Shown here in pieces: positions 55,701-58,373 of a DNA stretch of 64,000 nucleotides. The stretch is from Megascapheus bottae (lineage: Eukaryota; Chordata; Mammalia; Rodentia; Geomyidae): contig JANJXV010000004.1 in the NCBI GenBank assembly GCA_024803745.1, positions 44,831,858 through 44,895,857 on the forward strand. Direction: 5' to 3'. The position numbers and the translations under genes were made by a program. The notes beneath the pieces are model-generated. The model did no database searches. It worked only from the letters and a program-made list of their open reading frames with translations, and was not told the origin of the DNA. The stretch's first letter is position 1; every line of letters begins with the position of its first letter.

Positions 55701-58373
55701 CTTTAAAAAGTAACATTAAAAAAGTAACAGTAAACTTAAATAAATAAACTTTAGAAAGAATATTAGCCCATCAAGACACATAGCAGTGAATTTAAACACA
55801 TAAGACAAAATATAATAAGTATAAAAATAATGAAAATAATTTTTAGCAAAAAGTTTTTACCATTGATGTCTTTATATATTATTTGTAAGTATACCAAATT
55901 TATCCATTAAAGCATAAAATTACAAAGTTGGTATTAGTTTTATTTACAGTCTGCAGTAATTAGTACTAGTGAGAGATTTCTTAATTACCTAATAAATTTT
56001 AGGTAATAGTGAAATTTTATTTCTATGGTAATATTATTTTTCTATTTTAATTGTGTAAAGAGCAGTTTGACTTTTACTCTACAAATGGTACTATTGTAAT
56101 CAGGGCACATTTTCACTTGTGTCACCTATTTAGGAGTAATGTCATCTGTTCATTAGTCTACACAGTTAAAAAATGTGTATACTTAGAAACCAATATAATG
56201 TGAAATACAAAGTAAATGCATTACAGAAAATGTGACTGGTGAATTTTAGTTCTTAAGGAAAAAAATGAAACATAAGAAATTAATATTTGAATAGCTCTAC
56301 TATCTCTATAATGTCTTAAAGGTCTAGAACTTTTTTTAACCTTTCAGTTAGGACATATTACTTTAAATATTACAGATTAATCATTTTCCAGGTGAAAACA
56401 ACTATTCTCTAGCTTCTTTTTACTAGCTCTCTGGTTTAAATTCAGGGCCTTACTGTCCCTAAGCTTTTATGCTAAAGACTGGTGCTCTGCCATTTGAGCT
56501 GCAGCTCTACTTGTGGCTTTTGGCTTTTAATTGTAGATAAGTGTTTCAGGGACTTTCCTGCCTGAATTAATTCAAGCCACTTCCTCAGTTCTCAGCCTCC
56601 TGAGTAGCTAGAATTATAGGAACGAGCCACTGGAACCTGCCTATTTATGCTGTTCTTTCTCTTCCATATGTGCTTAGTGGGGGCATAAATTTGAGTGTTC
56701 GGTTTAGATAAATGACAACACCAGATTCTATATTTATTCACCTCTTTATTGATAAATATCACTTTTAGTTCGACAAAAATTTTCTTTGGTTTGGGGAAAA
56801 GCAGTACTTTTACCATAGGCTGAAAATAATTGTTCTTTTCTCATAAAAGATTATTTCACCAAATAAATTCTAATGACTTATTACTCAATTGAATGTACTT
56901 AGCCTTTTTCATTAACACATCTCCTTTTAATGAAAACATGATTGAAATCCTGGTTCATGTATTTTTAAATAACTTTGGACCTACACTCTTCCCATTTTTT
57001 CCTCTTTGAAGAAAGGAAATGATAATTCTTCCAGATACTCATCTTGACAGTGTTTCTCCATTGCTGTCAGGTTGTGATTTCGTGTAAGCCATTTCCATTT
57101 GAAACTGTGAACACCCTTCCTATTCCTTCCCAAGACTGTCCCTTTTATACGTGTTCAGATGTACAACCACCACAGTATGGTAATAATAATAAGAACTGGT
57201 TATAAGATTCTGAGATTACTTTCTGTTAACACATGTTCCTTGCTTTGAACATGGAAAGGACAGTAGGGCATATTATTCTGTGTGCAGGCTCTGGAACTGC
57301 CATGATTGTGGATGTAGCTCTTTATCCTGTGGATCTGTTCTTGGTGATCATTGCAGAACCTAACCAAGGTTACCTTTCACGGAGATGGGAAAGAACATTC
57401 AAGTGAATGGCCTGTCCTTAAGAAATTTTATTTGGAAAATATACAAAGCCAGATGTGTTTTCATATGTTGAAACTTAGAATGCTTTGTTTTTACCTTTTA
57501 ATGTCCATTCTATACATTTAGTACGACATTTATTCTGTAAGCACTAATTTTCTCAAAAGAATGCATCTACCACCCAAAGAAGTTACTGAGGATAAGTTTT
57601 ATAATACAAACCCTTTTATTTATTTTGTGTATAAATGGGTAGGTAGAGTCACACATACTTCACATTGCACACTTTCTAAATTCAGTGCATAATAATACTC
57701 AGATAAAGATGGTATATTACATATATTGTACTCAGAATTTTATCTGCATGATTGACATATTTTAATGTATTTTCATTTTCATCAGTGTCAGCAAACCTTA
57801 GTATAGGGGTTTTGATAACTGAAAGAGTAATTTTTTTAATTTACTATAATTGTAAGTTAATGTTTTTAAGAATCTGGCAAGAACTGAGAGGATAACTTCA
57901 GGAAAGATTCTGCAACAAGTAATAAAATCTTGCTTGTTTTCTAGTTACTACAATTTGGGTGATGTGAGTCATGATTCTGTGAATAAGTTTCTCTCTCACC
58001 TTATTGAGAAGTCCTTGGTTGAATTGGAACTTTCCTACTGTATTGAAATTGCAGAGGTATGATTTAATCATATGCGTTTTAATAGCTCAGAATTTTAATA
58101 GTCTTACCCCTTCCAATGGTATCTGGATTTGTAATGAAATTATTATCACAACAAAAGTAGTATGATTACTAATTTTTGAAGAATATATATTTTGGATGTA
58201 TTTTTTACTTATGTCATTTTATGTTTCTTTCAAACTAGGATAATCGGAGCATTGAGCCTCTGACATTTGGCCGAATTGCATCCTATTACTATTTGAAGCA
58301 CCAGACAGTTAAAATGTTCAAGGATCGTTTGAAACCTGAAAGCAGCACTGAAGAATTGCTTTCAATTCTGAGT
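3197..58373 (+). CDS. ASCC3: ASCC3, internal part of the gene (19 exons, 909 codons)
   Basis: Family knowledge: ASCC3 is a 3'-5' Ski2-like helicase with two tandem helicase cassettes, each followed by a Sec63-like unit, as in Brr2. It works with ASCC1, ASCC2 and TRIP4 in the ASC-1 complex, with ALKBH3 in alkylation repair, and in splitting collided ribosomes (yeast relative Slh1). It acts in nucleus and cytoplasm. Seen here: 19 exons joined by GT-AG introns give one open frame of 909 codons. Local residues 1-55 end cassette 1, about 56-360 are the first Sec63 unit, and about 361-909 are cassette 2. Cassette 2 motifs are intact: GAPTGSGKT (local 407-415), DEIH (512-515), STA (549-551), GIGMHHAGL (674-682), [13 protein letters not shown] (704-716), QMMGRAGR (744-751). 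Start codon, first cassette and C-terminus are outside the window. No frameshift or stop is seen. Identification is from my memory of the human protein. Confidence 0.97.
3508..3585 (-). mobile_element. B1 SINE fragment
   Basis: Antisense B1 piece recognised from 'tcctaagtgctgggagtaca' and the following 'ggcatgtaccacc'. Truncated. Confidence 0.5.
3691..3886 (-). mobile_element. IDL-Geo dimeric SINE, antisense
   Basis: Starts with a T run (the A tail on the other strand) and 'gccagtcctggggtgaactc', then the Geo arm, then the ID arm ending near 'actaggccaaacttccgac'. Full length. Confidence 0.88.
3986..4188 (+). mobile_element. IDL-Geo dimeric SINE with target-site duplication
   Basis: Full-length copy with an A tail, flanked by the repeat 'aaaagtatggaaacat' at 3970-3985 and again ending at 4200. 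The match is perfect, so the insertion is fairly young. Confidence 0.92.
5017..5103 (+). CDS. ASCC3: ASCC3 exon B: Sec63 unit 1
   Basis: 87 nt, 29 codons, phase 0 at both ends. It runs from [14 protein letters not shown] to EEFDQIK, between acceptor tgatag and donor gtaagc. It continues the previous exon directly into the first Sec63-like helical bundle. It is the second-smallest coding exon in the window; its length is a multiple of three, so skipping it would not shift the frame. Confidence 0.95.
5104..6190 (+). other. ASCC3 intron B-C
   Basis: 1.09 kb. Its main content is a 320 bp LTR at 5244-5563 flanked by a 6 bp duplication; the remainder is plain AT-rich intron. Confidence 0.85.
5244..5563 (+). 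mobile_element. Solo LTR, class II (IAP/ERVK-like) endogenous retrovirus
   Basis: 320 bp segment starting TGTTGGGAGCC and ending CCCCGGCA, so TG...CA ends with short imperfect inverted termini. It is flanked by a perfect 6 bp duplication, ATCAAT, at 5238-5243 and 5564-5569; a 6 bp duplication is the class II habit. AATAAA near 5413 fits a polyadenylation signal in + orientation. It is GC-richer than the surrounding intron. No internal viral genes are present, so it is a recombined solo LTR. The TGTTGGGAGCC start resembles rodent IAP LTRs; the exact family is my inference. Confidence 0.75.
6191..6367 (+). CDS. ASCC3: ASCC3 exon C: Sec63 unit 1
   Basis: 177 nt, 59 codons, phase 0 at both ends. 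It starts [13 protein letters not shown] and ends [10 protein letters not shown], with acceptor caacag and donor gtagac. The stretch [20 protein letters not shown] is the typical Sec63-domain helix pair shared with Brr2 ('K-N-LLQ-YIS'), which supports assignment to the helical bundle. Confidence 0.96.
6725..6942 (+). mobile_element. Old B1-Geo-type dimeric SINE
   Basis: B1-like left arm ('aatggctcatttctataatt', 'gatcacaggtcaaagccagc') and a diverged right arm ending 'tactggcacaagaaaaaa'. Old copy. Confidence 0.6.
6967..7145 (-). mobile_element. L1 3' end, older subfamily (type B)
   Basis: Shares 'aacaaacaagtattcaagaa' and 'gattctagaacataattaaa'-like blocks with 22045 and 45967, and in sense orientation with 35622-35722. 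Antisense, 5'-truncated. Confidence 0.62.
7415..7682 (-). mobile_element. Antisense IDL-Geo beside/inside an older Geo arm
   Basis: 7415-7462 is a stub of an older antisense Geo arm ('gagcttgaactcaggctttg'). 7463-7682 is a nearly full antisense IDL-Geo whose tail reads (TTTG)n on this strand. The newer copy appears to have landed in the older one. Confidence 0.85.
8110..8206 (+). mobile_element. Short L1 3' tail (type A)
   Basis: Contains 'gggtatcaatgtttttgaag', 'cccttctattaattacaata' and an A-rich tail, the same 3' end seen at 60499-61175. About 95 bp, strongly 5'-truncated. Confidence 0.65.
9883..10108 (+). CDS. ASCC3: ASCC3 exon D: Sec63 unit 1, ratchet helices
   Basis: 226 nt: 75 codons plus the first base of a split Gly codon. 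Starts [16 protein letters not shown] and ends MRKDEI(G). Acceptor cttcag, donor gtaagc. The motif NAARI-RALFEI is the hallmark helix of Sec63-like domains in Ski2/Brr2 helicases. It is followed by the helix-loop-helix segment around [19 protein letters not shown]. This is the longest exon in the window. Confidence 0.97.
10109..11416 (+). other. ASCC3 intron D-E
   Basis: 1.3 kb without a recognisable SINE or L1. Short tracts only: (TA)n near 10223-10238, a short AATAT-type repeat at about 10790-10811, and a C/G homopolymer hairpin at 10976-11006. Confidence 0.8.
11417..11571 (+). CDS. ASCC3: ASCC3 exon E: Sec63 unit 1, FN3-like part begins
   Basis: 155 nt: two bases complete the split Gly, then 51 codons. 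It runs from [14 protein letters not shown] to [11 protein letters not shown]. Acceptor tttcag, donor gtaaaa. The second half ([20 protein letters not shown]) is the first strands of the immunoglobulin/FN3-like subdomain that closes a Sec63 unit. Confidence 0.95.
11681..12070 (-). mobile_element. Solo LTR candidate on the - strand (class II-like)
   Basis: 390 bp segment that on the - strand starts TGCTTTCAGCC and ends GCAGCGACA. In - orientation it shows, in order, an ATTGG (inverted CCAAT) box near 11877, a TATA-like GATATAAATAG near 11860, and AATAAA near 11768, which is the promoter/polyadenylation layout of an LTR. Flanks are AT-repeats (CTATATA left, ATATAT right), compatible with but not proving a 6 bp duplication. 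Family not identified. Confidence 0.68.
12184..12429 (+). mobile_element. B1-Geo dimeric SINE with target-site duplication
   Basis: B1 left arm ('aatggctcatgcttgcaatc') then Geo arm ('gtggcttaagtggtagaatg', 'gagttcaagccccag'), A tail. Flanked by 'aagtacaacactga' at 12170-12183 and 12430-12443. Confidence 0.9.
12516..12710 (-). mobile_element. IDL-Geo dimeric SINE, antisense
   Basis: T run, 'gccagtcctggggttgagct', Geo arm, then ID arm ending 'aggccaaactcctggcccc'. Full length, well preserved. Confidence 0.9.
14543..14641 (+). CDS. ASCC3: ASCC3 exon F: Sec63 unit 1, FN3-like part
   Basis: 99 nt, 33 codons, phase 0 at both ends. It reads [16 protein letters not shown] to YFLALKKQ. Acceptor ttctag, donor gtaaat. 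The 'EPWWIWVED...IYHSEYFLL' pattern is typical of the FN3-like strands in ASCC3/Brr2 Sec63 units. Confidence 0.95.
14889..15205 (+). mobile_element. Long B1-Geo variant with extra internal segment
   Basis: B1 arm ('gtgcagtggctcaggtctct'...'gttcaaagccagcc'), start of Geo arm ('ggaagtggggctgtgaccct'), then about 115 bp of extra sequence, then 'gggcagtagccttgagctga' to 'gttcaagctccatgaccc'. The tail runs into a G/GA purine tract (15209-15268). Confidence 0.75.
15517..15720 (+). mobile_element. IDL-Geo dimeric SINE
   Basis: Sense copy with a 22 nt A tail. It sits directly after a (TA)n-rich stretch (15469-15510). Confidence 0.88.
15833..16179 (+). mobile_element. B1-Geo SINE with microsatellite tail
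   Basis: B1 arm, Geo arm to 'catgacccacccccccccaa', then tail sequences (GGAA)n at about 16078-16135 and (AAAAG)n to 16179. Target duplication 'aatgcaaaatgta' (15820-15832) and 'aatgcaaactgta' (16180-16192), one mismatch, proves that the microsatellite is part of the inserted element. Confidence 0.87.
16282..16450 (+). CDS. ASCC3: ASCC3 exon G: Sec63 unit 1, FN3-like end
   Basis: 169 nt: 56 codons plus the first base of a split Glu codon. It starts [18 protein letters not shown] and ends LPERHPPHT(E). Acceptor is cattag, donor gtaaca. [14 protein letters not shown] (a tryptophan-containing strand pattern conserved in Sec63 units) and the following [11 protein letters not shown] linker lead into the second helicase cassette. 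Confidence 0.95.
16745..16895 (-). mobile_element. L1 3' end (type A), antisense
   Basis: T run, then 'gaggggttacagttatattc' and 'tgataccccttctcatgttt'. 5'-truncated. Confidence 0.68.
16950..17185 (+). mobile_element. B1-Geo dimeric SINE with target-site duplication
   Basis: Full B1 arm and Geo arm ('ccggaagtgatgctatggct'). Flanks 'acatgtagttt' (16939-16949) and 'acatgtcgttt' (17186-17196) differ at one base. Confidence 0.9.
17300..17436 (-). mobile_element. Possible B1 fragment
   Basis: Antisense B1-like blocks 'gggctggccttaaagcatag' and 'gtgctaccacatccagct'. Diverged. Confidence 0.45.
17592..17812 (+). CDS. ASCC3: ASCC3 exon H: cassette 2 RecA1, Q-like motif and Walker A
   Basis: 221 nt: two bases finish the split Glu, then 73 codons ([13 protein letters not shown] to HYPTSK). 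Acceptor ttttcag, donor gtatgt. It contains [13 protein letters not shown], the Q-like motif of Ski2 helicases, and GAPTGSGKT, the intact Walker A / motif I, with the nucleotide-binding lysine at local residue 414. This exon starts the ATPase of the second cassette. A second, out-of-frame reading frame across the same bases is a shadow. Confidence 0.98.
18085..18358 (-). mobile_element. L1 3' end (type A), antisense
   Basis: Contains 'aggggttacagttacactca', 'tgataccccttctcatgttt', a C-rich block and 'tttcaaataaacaaataaaa'. About 270 bp. Confidence 0.77.
18361..18541 (+). mobile_element. IDL-Geo SINE lacking an A tail
   Basis: Well-preserved left and right arms, but the element stops at 'gctcaagcccagga' and runs straight into unrelated sequence. 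Probably lost its tail by a later deletion. Confidence 0.88.
18840..19035 (-). mobile_element. Old antisense L1 scraps
   Basis: 'atatagtcagaagtgcaatt' resembles the antisense L1 3' region; 18975-19035 has 'tgtagagagggattacagtt', a type A 3' end. Weak. Confidence 0.4.
19045..19280 (-). mobile_element. B1-Geo dimeric SINE, antisense
   Basis: Antisense Geo arm ('gaactgagttcagggcctgg') then antisense B1 arm ending 'aggattacaagtatgaggca'. Diverged about 10-15% by eye. Confidence 0.75.
19809..19894 (+). CDS. ASCC3: ASCC3 exon I: cassette 2 RecA1, motif Ia
   Basis: 86 nt: 28 codons plus two bases of a split Arg codon. It reads [18 protein letters not shown] to EEKLGK(R). Acceptor tttaag is purine-poor but ends AAG rather than the commoner CAG; donor gtaagt. 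[10 protein letters not shown] is motif Ia, which contacts the nucleic-acid backbone in Ski2 helicases. Smallest exon in the window. Confidence 0.96.
20300..20640 (-). mobile_element. Antisense SINE complex: older Geo arm plus B1-Geo
   Basis: 20305-20418 is an antisense Geo arm. 20419-20640 is a second, B1-Geo copy whose Geo arm carries a duplicated middle ('gctaccacctacccctggg' then again 'gctaccgccctaccctgag'). The newer copy interrupts the older. Confidence 0.72.
20765..20962 (+). mobile_element. IDL-Geo dimeric SINE with target-site duplication
   Basis: Full length; flanked by 'aagaaatagtactca' at 20750-20764 and 20963-20977, perfect match. Confidence 0.93.
21677..21843 (+). CDS. ASCC3: ASCC3 exon J: cassette 2 RecA1, motifs Ib and II (DEIH)
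   Basis: 167 nt: last base of the split Arg, 55 codons, first base of a split Gly. It starts [11 protein letters not shown] and ends [11 protein letters not shown](G). Acceptor tccag, donor gtgagt. LTGD and VTTPEKWD are motifs Ib-like; DEIH at local 512-515 is motif II (Walker B), with the catalytic glutamate present. The DEIH spelling (rather than DEVH of cassette 1) is what I remember for cassette 2. Confidence 0.97.
22045..23110 (-). mobile_element. Antisense L1 3' region (type B), interrupted
   Basis: Type B 3' end ('aacaaacaagtattcaagaa') followed by antisense ORF2-end/3' UTR sequence ('tatacccagaaaagggattg' near 23072). An antisense B1-Geo interrupts it at 22681-22915. Confidence 0.7.
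22681..22915 (-). mobile_element. Old B1-Geo inserted in L1
   Basis: 'gtactgggacttgaactcag' at the start (Geo arm) and 'taactacaattataagcttg' near the end (B1 arm), antisense, inside the L1 segment. Confidence 0.62.
23112..23435 (-). mobile_element. L1 3' end (type A), antisense
   Basis: T-rich start, 'aagggggttacagtttcatt', C-rich block, 'caatataccaggtgccaaag'. It stops about 80 bp before exon K. Confidence 0.75.
23515..23660 (+). CDS. ASCC3: ASCC3 exon K: cassette 2 RecA1, motif III
   Basis: 146 nt: two bases finish the split Gly, then 48 codons ([13 protein letters not shown] to DWLNIKQ). Acceptor ttgtag, donor gtatgt. ERGPVLE follows the DEIH box as in all Ski2-like proteins. [17 protein letters not shown] carries motif III as STA, the usual Brr2/ASCC3 variant of SAT. 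Separated from the next exon by only 120 bp. Confidence 0.97.
23781..23901 (+). CDS. ASCC3: ASCC3 exon L: cassette 2, RecA1-RecA2 linker
   Basis: 121 nt: 40 codons plus the first base of a split Ala. It reads [17 protein letters not shown] to SMNKPAFQ(A). Acceptor ctgtag, donor gtaagt. [19 protein letters not shown] is the conserved strand at the end of RecA1 ('F-PSVRPVPL') found in Brr2 and ASCC3. The first codon is ATG but this is an internal methionine, not a start. Confidence 0.96.
23932..24760 (-). mobile_element. L1 with 5' inversion (twin priming)
   Basis: 23932-24432 is an antisense L1 3' end ('gagggaaaccatggagccta', 'ctggcttacttcacttaata'). Directly after it, 24440-24760 reads as L1 ORF2 in sense orientation, with recognisable protein pieces such as [17 protein letters not shown] and DWEKIFTAY. 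Opposite orientation of the 5' piece is the classic 5' inversion. Stops are present; not functional. Confidence 0.75.
25718..25745. repeat. (GT)n microsatellite
   Basis: Alternating GT run just upstream of an antisense Geo arm. Confidence 0.9.
25797..25930 (-). mobile_element. Truncated B1-Geo, antisense
   Basis: Geo arm 'gccagttctggggcttaaaa' to 'cttgagccacagctctattt', then the first part of the joining region. Confidence 0.65.
26070..26165 (-). mobile_element. Old L1 3' scrap
   Basis: 'cctagatctttctatttctt' followed by 'tacaaatggtaca' resembles the antisense L1 segment at 48530-48560. Confidence 0.45.
26330..26420 (-). repeat. Unclassified dispersed repeat, copy 1
   Basis: Reverse complement of the block at 27525-27620: shares 'caaagcagtttatgaataca' and the adjoining CT-rich text. 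Origin unknown to me; perhaps an old L1 or LTR 3' region. Confidence 0.55.
26533..26597 (-). mobile_element. B1 fragment
   Basis: Antisense 'tcagactcctgagtaaatag' and 'ggcatgagccactagcac'. Confidence 0.55.
26661..26860 (-). mobile_element. IDL-Geo dimeric SINE, antisense
   Basis: T run, 'gccagtcctagaacttgaac', Geo arm with 'tgctcaaggctagcactcta', ID arm ending 'gagccacattcccagccct'. Full length. Confidence 0.88.
27525..27760 (+). repeat. Unclassified dispersed repeat, copies 2 and 3
   Basis: Two related blocks about 140 bp apart: 'caaagcagtttatgaataca' near 27560 and 'caaagcagtttatgtgtaca' near 27670, each followed by 'tgcatcttga'. Direct to each other, inverted to copy 1. Confidence 0.55.
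28040..28152 (-). mobile_element. Old B1 fragment
   Basis: 'ttttgagacagtgtcttact' at the start and 'tgatgagattctaagcctag' near the end, antisense; it sits about 75 bp before exon M. Confidence 0.5.
28227..28369 (+). CDS. ASCC3: ASCC3 exon M: cassette 2 RecA2, motif IV
   Basis: 143 nt: two bases finish the split Ala, then 47 codons ([14 protein letters not shown] to LNMDERE). Acceptor cacag, donor gtaaac. [17 protein letters not shown] is motif IV with the adjoining helix of RecA2. It is followed by a 15 kb intron, the longest in the window. Confidence 0.97.
28518..28720 (+). mobile_element. IDL-Geo SINE with (AAT)n tail
   Basis: Full dimer. Flanks 'taattacacatttag' at 28503-28517 and 28721-28735 match perfectly. 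The tail has become an AAT repeat. Confidence 0.92.
29045..29140 (+). mobile_element. B1-like SINE fragment
   Basis: 'ggcatggtggcttaagcctg' and 'aggatcactgcttgagtcca'. Single B1 arm, no Geo arm. Confidence 0.6.
29614..29695 (+). mobile_element. ID-like monomer SINE
   Basis: tRNA-like text 'ggactagaggcatcgctcag' followed by 'caatagaatgtctgga'. Weak, old. Confidence 0.45.
30086..30350 (+). mobile_element. B1-Geo SINE inside L1
   Basis: Interrupts the ORF2 text; flanks 'tcacatttta' (30076-30085) and 'tcacattta' (30351-30359). The Geo arm has a duplicated middle: 'ggagccttgagctgtagag' and again 'gtagccttgagctgaagag'. Confidence 0.86.
30858..32715. other. 1.86 kb foreign segment splitting the L1
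   Basis: L1 ORF2 text stops at 'cagcccttagcaaa' and resumes near 'aataagtaaaatcagagatg'. The segment between is unrelated to L1, AT-rich, without a long reading frame, LTR ends or A tail that I can see, and contains one Geo arm (31895-32000). About 40 bp of expected ORF2 text appears missing at the joint. Confidence 0.6.
31895..32000 (+). mobile_element. Single Geo arm (5'-truncated SINE)
   Basis: 'cagaagtggtgctgtggctc' to 'gcacccaggccc', then a CAA/A-rich tail. No left arm. Confidence 0.8.
32886..33092 (+). mobile_element. IDL-Geo SINE inside L1, with target-site duplication
   Basis: Full length. Flanks 'aagaaatagaaaatac' at 32870-32885 and 33093-33108 match perfectly; they are L1 sequence. 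Confidence 0.93.
33141..33340 (+). mobile_element. IDL-Geo SINE inside L1, with target-site duplication
   Basis: Full length, slightly older. Flanks 'agtaacagcatt' (33129-33140) and 'agtaacaacatt' (33341-33352), one mismatch. Confidence 0.92.
33863..34052 (+). mobile_element. IDL-Geo SINE inside L1, tail altered
   Basis: Full left arm and Geo arm to 'gttcaagccccaggccgg', then a G-rich end instead of an A tail. Confidence 0.85.
34217..34896 (-). mobile_element. L1 3' end (type A) nested in a SINE
   Basis: T run, 'tattgtaattaataaaaggg', 'agatagaaggtgcattaatt', C-rich block, 'tcaaataaccaaatacaaat'. A second SINE (34680-34882) sits in its far end. Confidence 0.8.
34680..34882 (+). mobile_element. 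IDL-Geo SINE, youngest layer of the nest
   Basis: Near-consensus full dimer. Flanks 'aaagtgagattctt' at 34666-34679 and 34883-34896 match perfectly; the flanks are L1 3' sequence. Confidence 0.94.
35622..35722 (+). mobile_element. Short L1 3' tail (type B) inside L1 ORF2
   Basis: 'cattcccttcttgaatactt' to 'aataaaatctttaaaa' plus A-rich tail: the sense version of the type B end at 6967, 22045 and 45967. ORF2-like text seems to resume after it. Confidence 0.68.
35850..36104 (+). mobile_element. B1-Geo SINE with target-site duplication
   Basis: B1 arm, Geo arm ('actggaagtggcactgtggc'). Flanks 'tgcctatttg' (35840-35849) and 'tgcctgtttg' (36105-36114). Confidence 0.88.
36768..36990 (+). mobile_element. 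B1-Geo SINE, diverged
   Basis: 'cctataatcccagcttctca' then 'agccagaagtggagctgtgg' and 'gagttcaagccccagtacta'. Confidence 0.75.
38781..38905. repeat. Polypyrimidine tract (TTC/TCC)n
   Basis: About 125 bp almost purely C and T on the + strand, made of TTC, TCC and a short TCG-containing patch. Confidence 0.9.
38906..39060 (-). mobile_element. Degenerate antisense B1-Geo
   Basis: 'tgctagtactgaggcttcac' and 'cttgagccatatctcaagct' fit an eroded Geo arm; the pyrimidine tract is where its A tail would be. Confidence 0.5.
39116..39330 (+). mobile_element. B1-Geo SINE
   Basis: 'agcactggtggttcatacct', 'gggaggctgagatctgagga', then Geo arm 'ggaactgtgactcatgtggt'. No clear A tail. Confidence 0.78.
40090..40331 (+). 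repeat. Retroposon-like 3' end, unclassified
   Basis: 'tgtacatcgccttgacaatt' followed by 'aaattaaaaatata' looks like a 3' end with an A-rich tail, preceded by a purine-rich stretch. Family not recognised. Confidence 0.35.
40568..40650 (-). mobile_element. ID-like monomer, antisense
   Basis: 'ggtactggggcttgaacttg' to 'acactaagctatatcctcc' is an antisense ID arm without a Geo partner. Confidence 0.6.
43388..43525 (+). CDS. ASCC3: ASCC3 exon N: cassette 2 RecA2, MHHAGL motif
   Basis: 138 nt, 46 codons, phase 0 at both ends. It reads [17 protein letters not shown] to [11 protein letters not shown]. Acceptor tttgcag, donor gtattg. [21 protein letters not shown] (split here only for length) is the conserved Ski2-like RecA2 segment between motifs IV and V. 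A phase 0-0 exon: skipping would delete 46 residues without a frameshift. Confidence 0.97.
43635..43755 (+). CDS. ASCC3: ASCC3 exon O: cassette 2 RecA2, motif V
   Basis: 121 nt: 40 codons plus the first base of a split Asp. It reads [17 protein letters not shown] to YVDFPIT(D). Acceptor ggcaag, donor gtaatt. [20 protein letters not shown] is motif [18 protein letters not shown] follows as in the family. Upstream intron is only 109 bp. Confidence 0.97.
43756..44659 (+). other. ASCC3 intron O-P
   Basis: 0.9 kb with no SINE, L1 or low-complexity tract. Noted as a candidate conserved non-coding island (about 44040-44480). Confidence 0.75.
44660..44792 (+). CDS. ASCC3: ASCC3 exon P: cassette 2 RecA2, motif VI
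   Basis: 133 nt: two bases finish the split Asp, 43 codons, two bases of a split Ser. It reads [17 protein letters not shown] to YEPFPVES(S). Acceptor tatag, donor gtaatt. QMMGRAGRP is motif VI with both arginines present (local 748 and 751), the arginine-finger motif needed for ATP hydrolysis. The [15 protein letters not shown] segment leads into the winged helix. Confidence 0.97.
44990..45147 (+). mobile_element. IDL-Geo SINE with internal deletions
   Basis: Left arm near consensus but lacks 'accacatacata' before the joint and most of the right arm's end. Flanks 'acaaaagag' at 44981-44989 and 45148-45156. Short overall (158 bp). Confidence 0.88.
45428..45535 (-). mobile_element. B1 fragment, antisense
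   Basis: 'agatagggtcttgccatcct' and 'taatgctaggataacaagtg'. Confidence 0.55.
45967..46460 (-). mobile_element. L1 3' region (type B), antisense
   Basis: Closely parallels 22045-22400 for over 350 bp ('aacaaacaagtattcaagaa', 'gtcatagatatatattaatc') and ends in 'gaattccattgtatatatat', typical antisense L1 3' sequence. Confidence 0.75.
46592..46826 (+). mobile_element. B1-Geo SINE
   Basis: 'cactcgggaggctgagttct' (B1 arm) and 'tgaaatggtgctatagctcc' (Geo arm). Diverged. Confidence 0.75.
46906..47122 (+). mobile_element. B1-Geo SINE
   Basis: 'tgtaatcctcgctgtccagg', Geo arm 'gttgtggctcaagtggtaga', end 'caggactggcaaccccca' with a C-rich then A tail. Confidence 0.78.
47768..47862 (-). mobile_element. 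Geo arm, antisense
   Basis: 'tttgtcagttgtgggactag' to 'cttgagccacagtgccactt'. It is cut off by the L1 tail that follows at 47869. Confidence 0.7.
47869..48640 (-). mobile_element. L1 3' end (type A), interrupted by a second L1
   Basis: 47869-48060 is an antisense 3' end ('gaggggttacagtcacattt'). It stops at 'acaatataccag', where the second L1 inserted; the same 'aatataccag' reappears at 48604. Confidence 0.75.
48073..48603 (-). mobile_element. Younger L1 3' end inserted in an L1 3' end
   Basis: About 530 bp: 'ttcattgtaattatattcac', C-rich block, ..., 'aatagaattccattgtg'. Flanked by 'aatataccagtttttt' at 48057-48072 and 48604-48619. 5'-truncated. Confidence 0.82.
48890..49138 (+). mobile_element. 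B1-Geo SINE
   Basis: B1 arm 'catgcctgtaatcctagctg', Geo arm 'taggagtggcgctatggctc', A tail. A possible duplication 'tagcagtaag' (48871-48880, 49140-49149) lies about 10 bp outside the obvious 5' end. Confidence 0.83.
49298..49387 (-). mobile_element. 90 bp L1 tail with target-site duplication
   Basis: 'tattgtaattaatagaaggg' to 'tgataccctttctc', flanked by 'agaaacatttatttttt' at 49281-49297 and 49388-49404. Extreme 5' truncation. Confidence 0.85.
49655..49780 (+). CDS. ASCC3: ASCC3 exon Q: cassette 2 winged helix
   Basis: 126 nt: last base of the split Ser, 41 codons, two bases of the next split Ser. It reads [18 protein letters not shown] to FFRRLIMNP(S). Acceptor atgtag, donor gtaagt. [30 protein letters not shown] is the family's winged-helix start. 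Length is a multiple of three with phase 2 at both ends, so skipping keeps the frame. Confidence 0.96.
52446..52635 (-). mobile_element. IDL-Geo SINE, antisense, with target-site duplication
   Basis: 'ttcctcaggcttgaattcag' to 'agaccacattcccagcccc', flanked by 'cttcctaaccttt' at 52433-52445 and 52636-52648. Confidence 0.92.
52990..53175 (+). mobile_element. Degenerate B1-Geo SINE with (ATT)n tail
   Basis: 'cagtaatcctagctactcag' and 'ggcataactaaaatggtgga'; ends in an ATT repeat (53174-53193). Confidence 0.55.
53405..53600. repeat. Alternating purine-pyrimidine tract
   Basis: About 200 bp dominated by ATGT/ACAT/TATA units on both strands; low complexity. Confidence 0.7.
54885..55080 (-). mobile_element. 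Old B1-dID type dimer, antisense
   Basis: On the - strand a B1-like arm (near 55060-54970) is followed by an ID-like arm with 'gtggtagagcacttgcctca' text, not a Geo arm. This order matches the B1-dID dimers known from several rodent groups. A (TGG)n patch at 54883-54898 is its tail. Confidence 0.55.
55268..55472 (+). mobile_element. IDL-Geo SINE
   Basis: 'agtggtaaagtgtttgccta', 'ccagaagtggtgctgtggct', ends in a G-rich then A-rich tail. Confidence 0.88.
56420..56641 (-). mobile_element. B1-Geo SINE, antisense
   Basis: 'ctggtttaaattcagggcct' (Geo arm) to 'ctcctgagtagctagaatta' and 'gagccactggaacctgcc' (B1 arm). Confidence 0.75.
57945..58056 (+). CDS. ASCC3: ASCC3 exon R: cassette 2 winged helix
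   Basis: 112 nt: last base of the split Ser, then 37 codons ([15 protein letters not shown] to SYCIEIAE). Acceptor tctag, donor gtatga. NPSYYNL across the junction is the usual Ski2/Brr2 winged-helix signature. The next intron is only 182 bp. Confidence 0.96.
58239..58373 (+). CDS. ASCC3: ASCC3 exon S: end of cassette 2 winged helix
   Basis: 135 nt, 45 codons, phase 0 at both ends. It reads [19 protein letters not shown] to [10 protein letters not shown]. Acceptor actag, donor gtaagt. [21 protein letters not shown] is the second-cassette counterpart of the signature in exon A and marks entry into the second Sec63 unit. The next exon, expected to open near DAEEYTDLPVRHNE, is not found downstream to 64000. 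Confidence 0.96.
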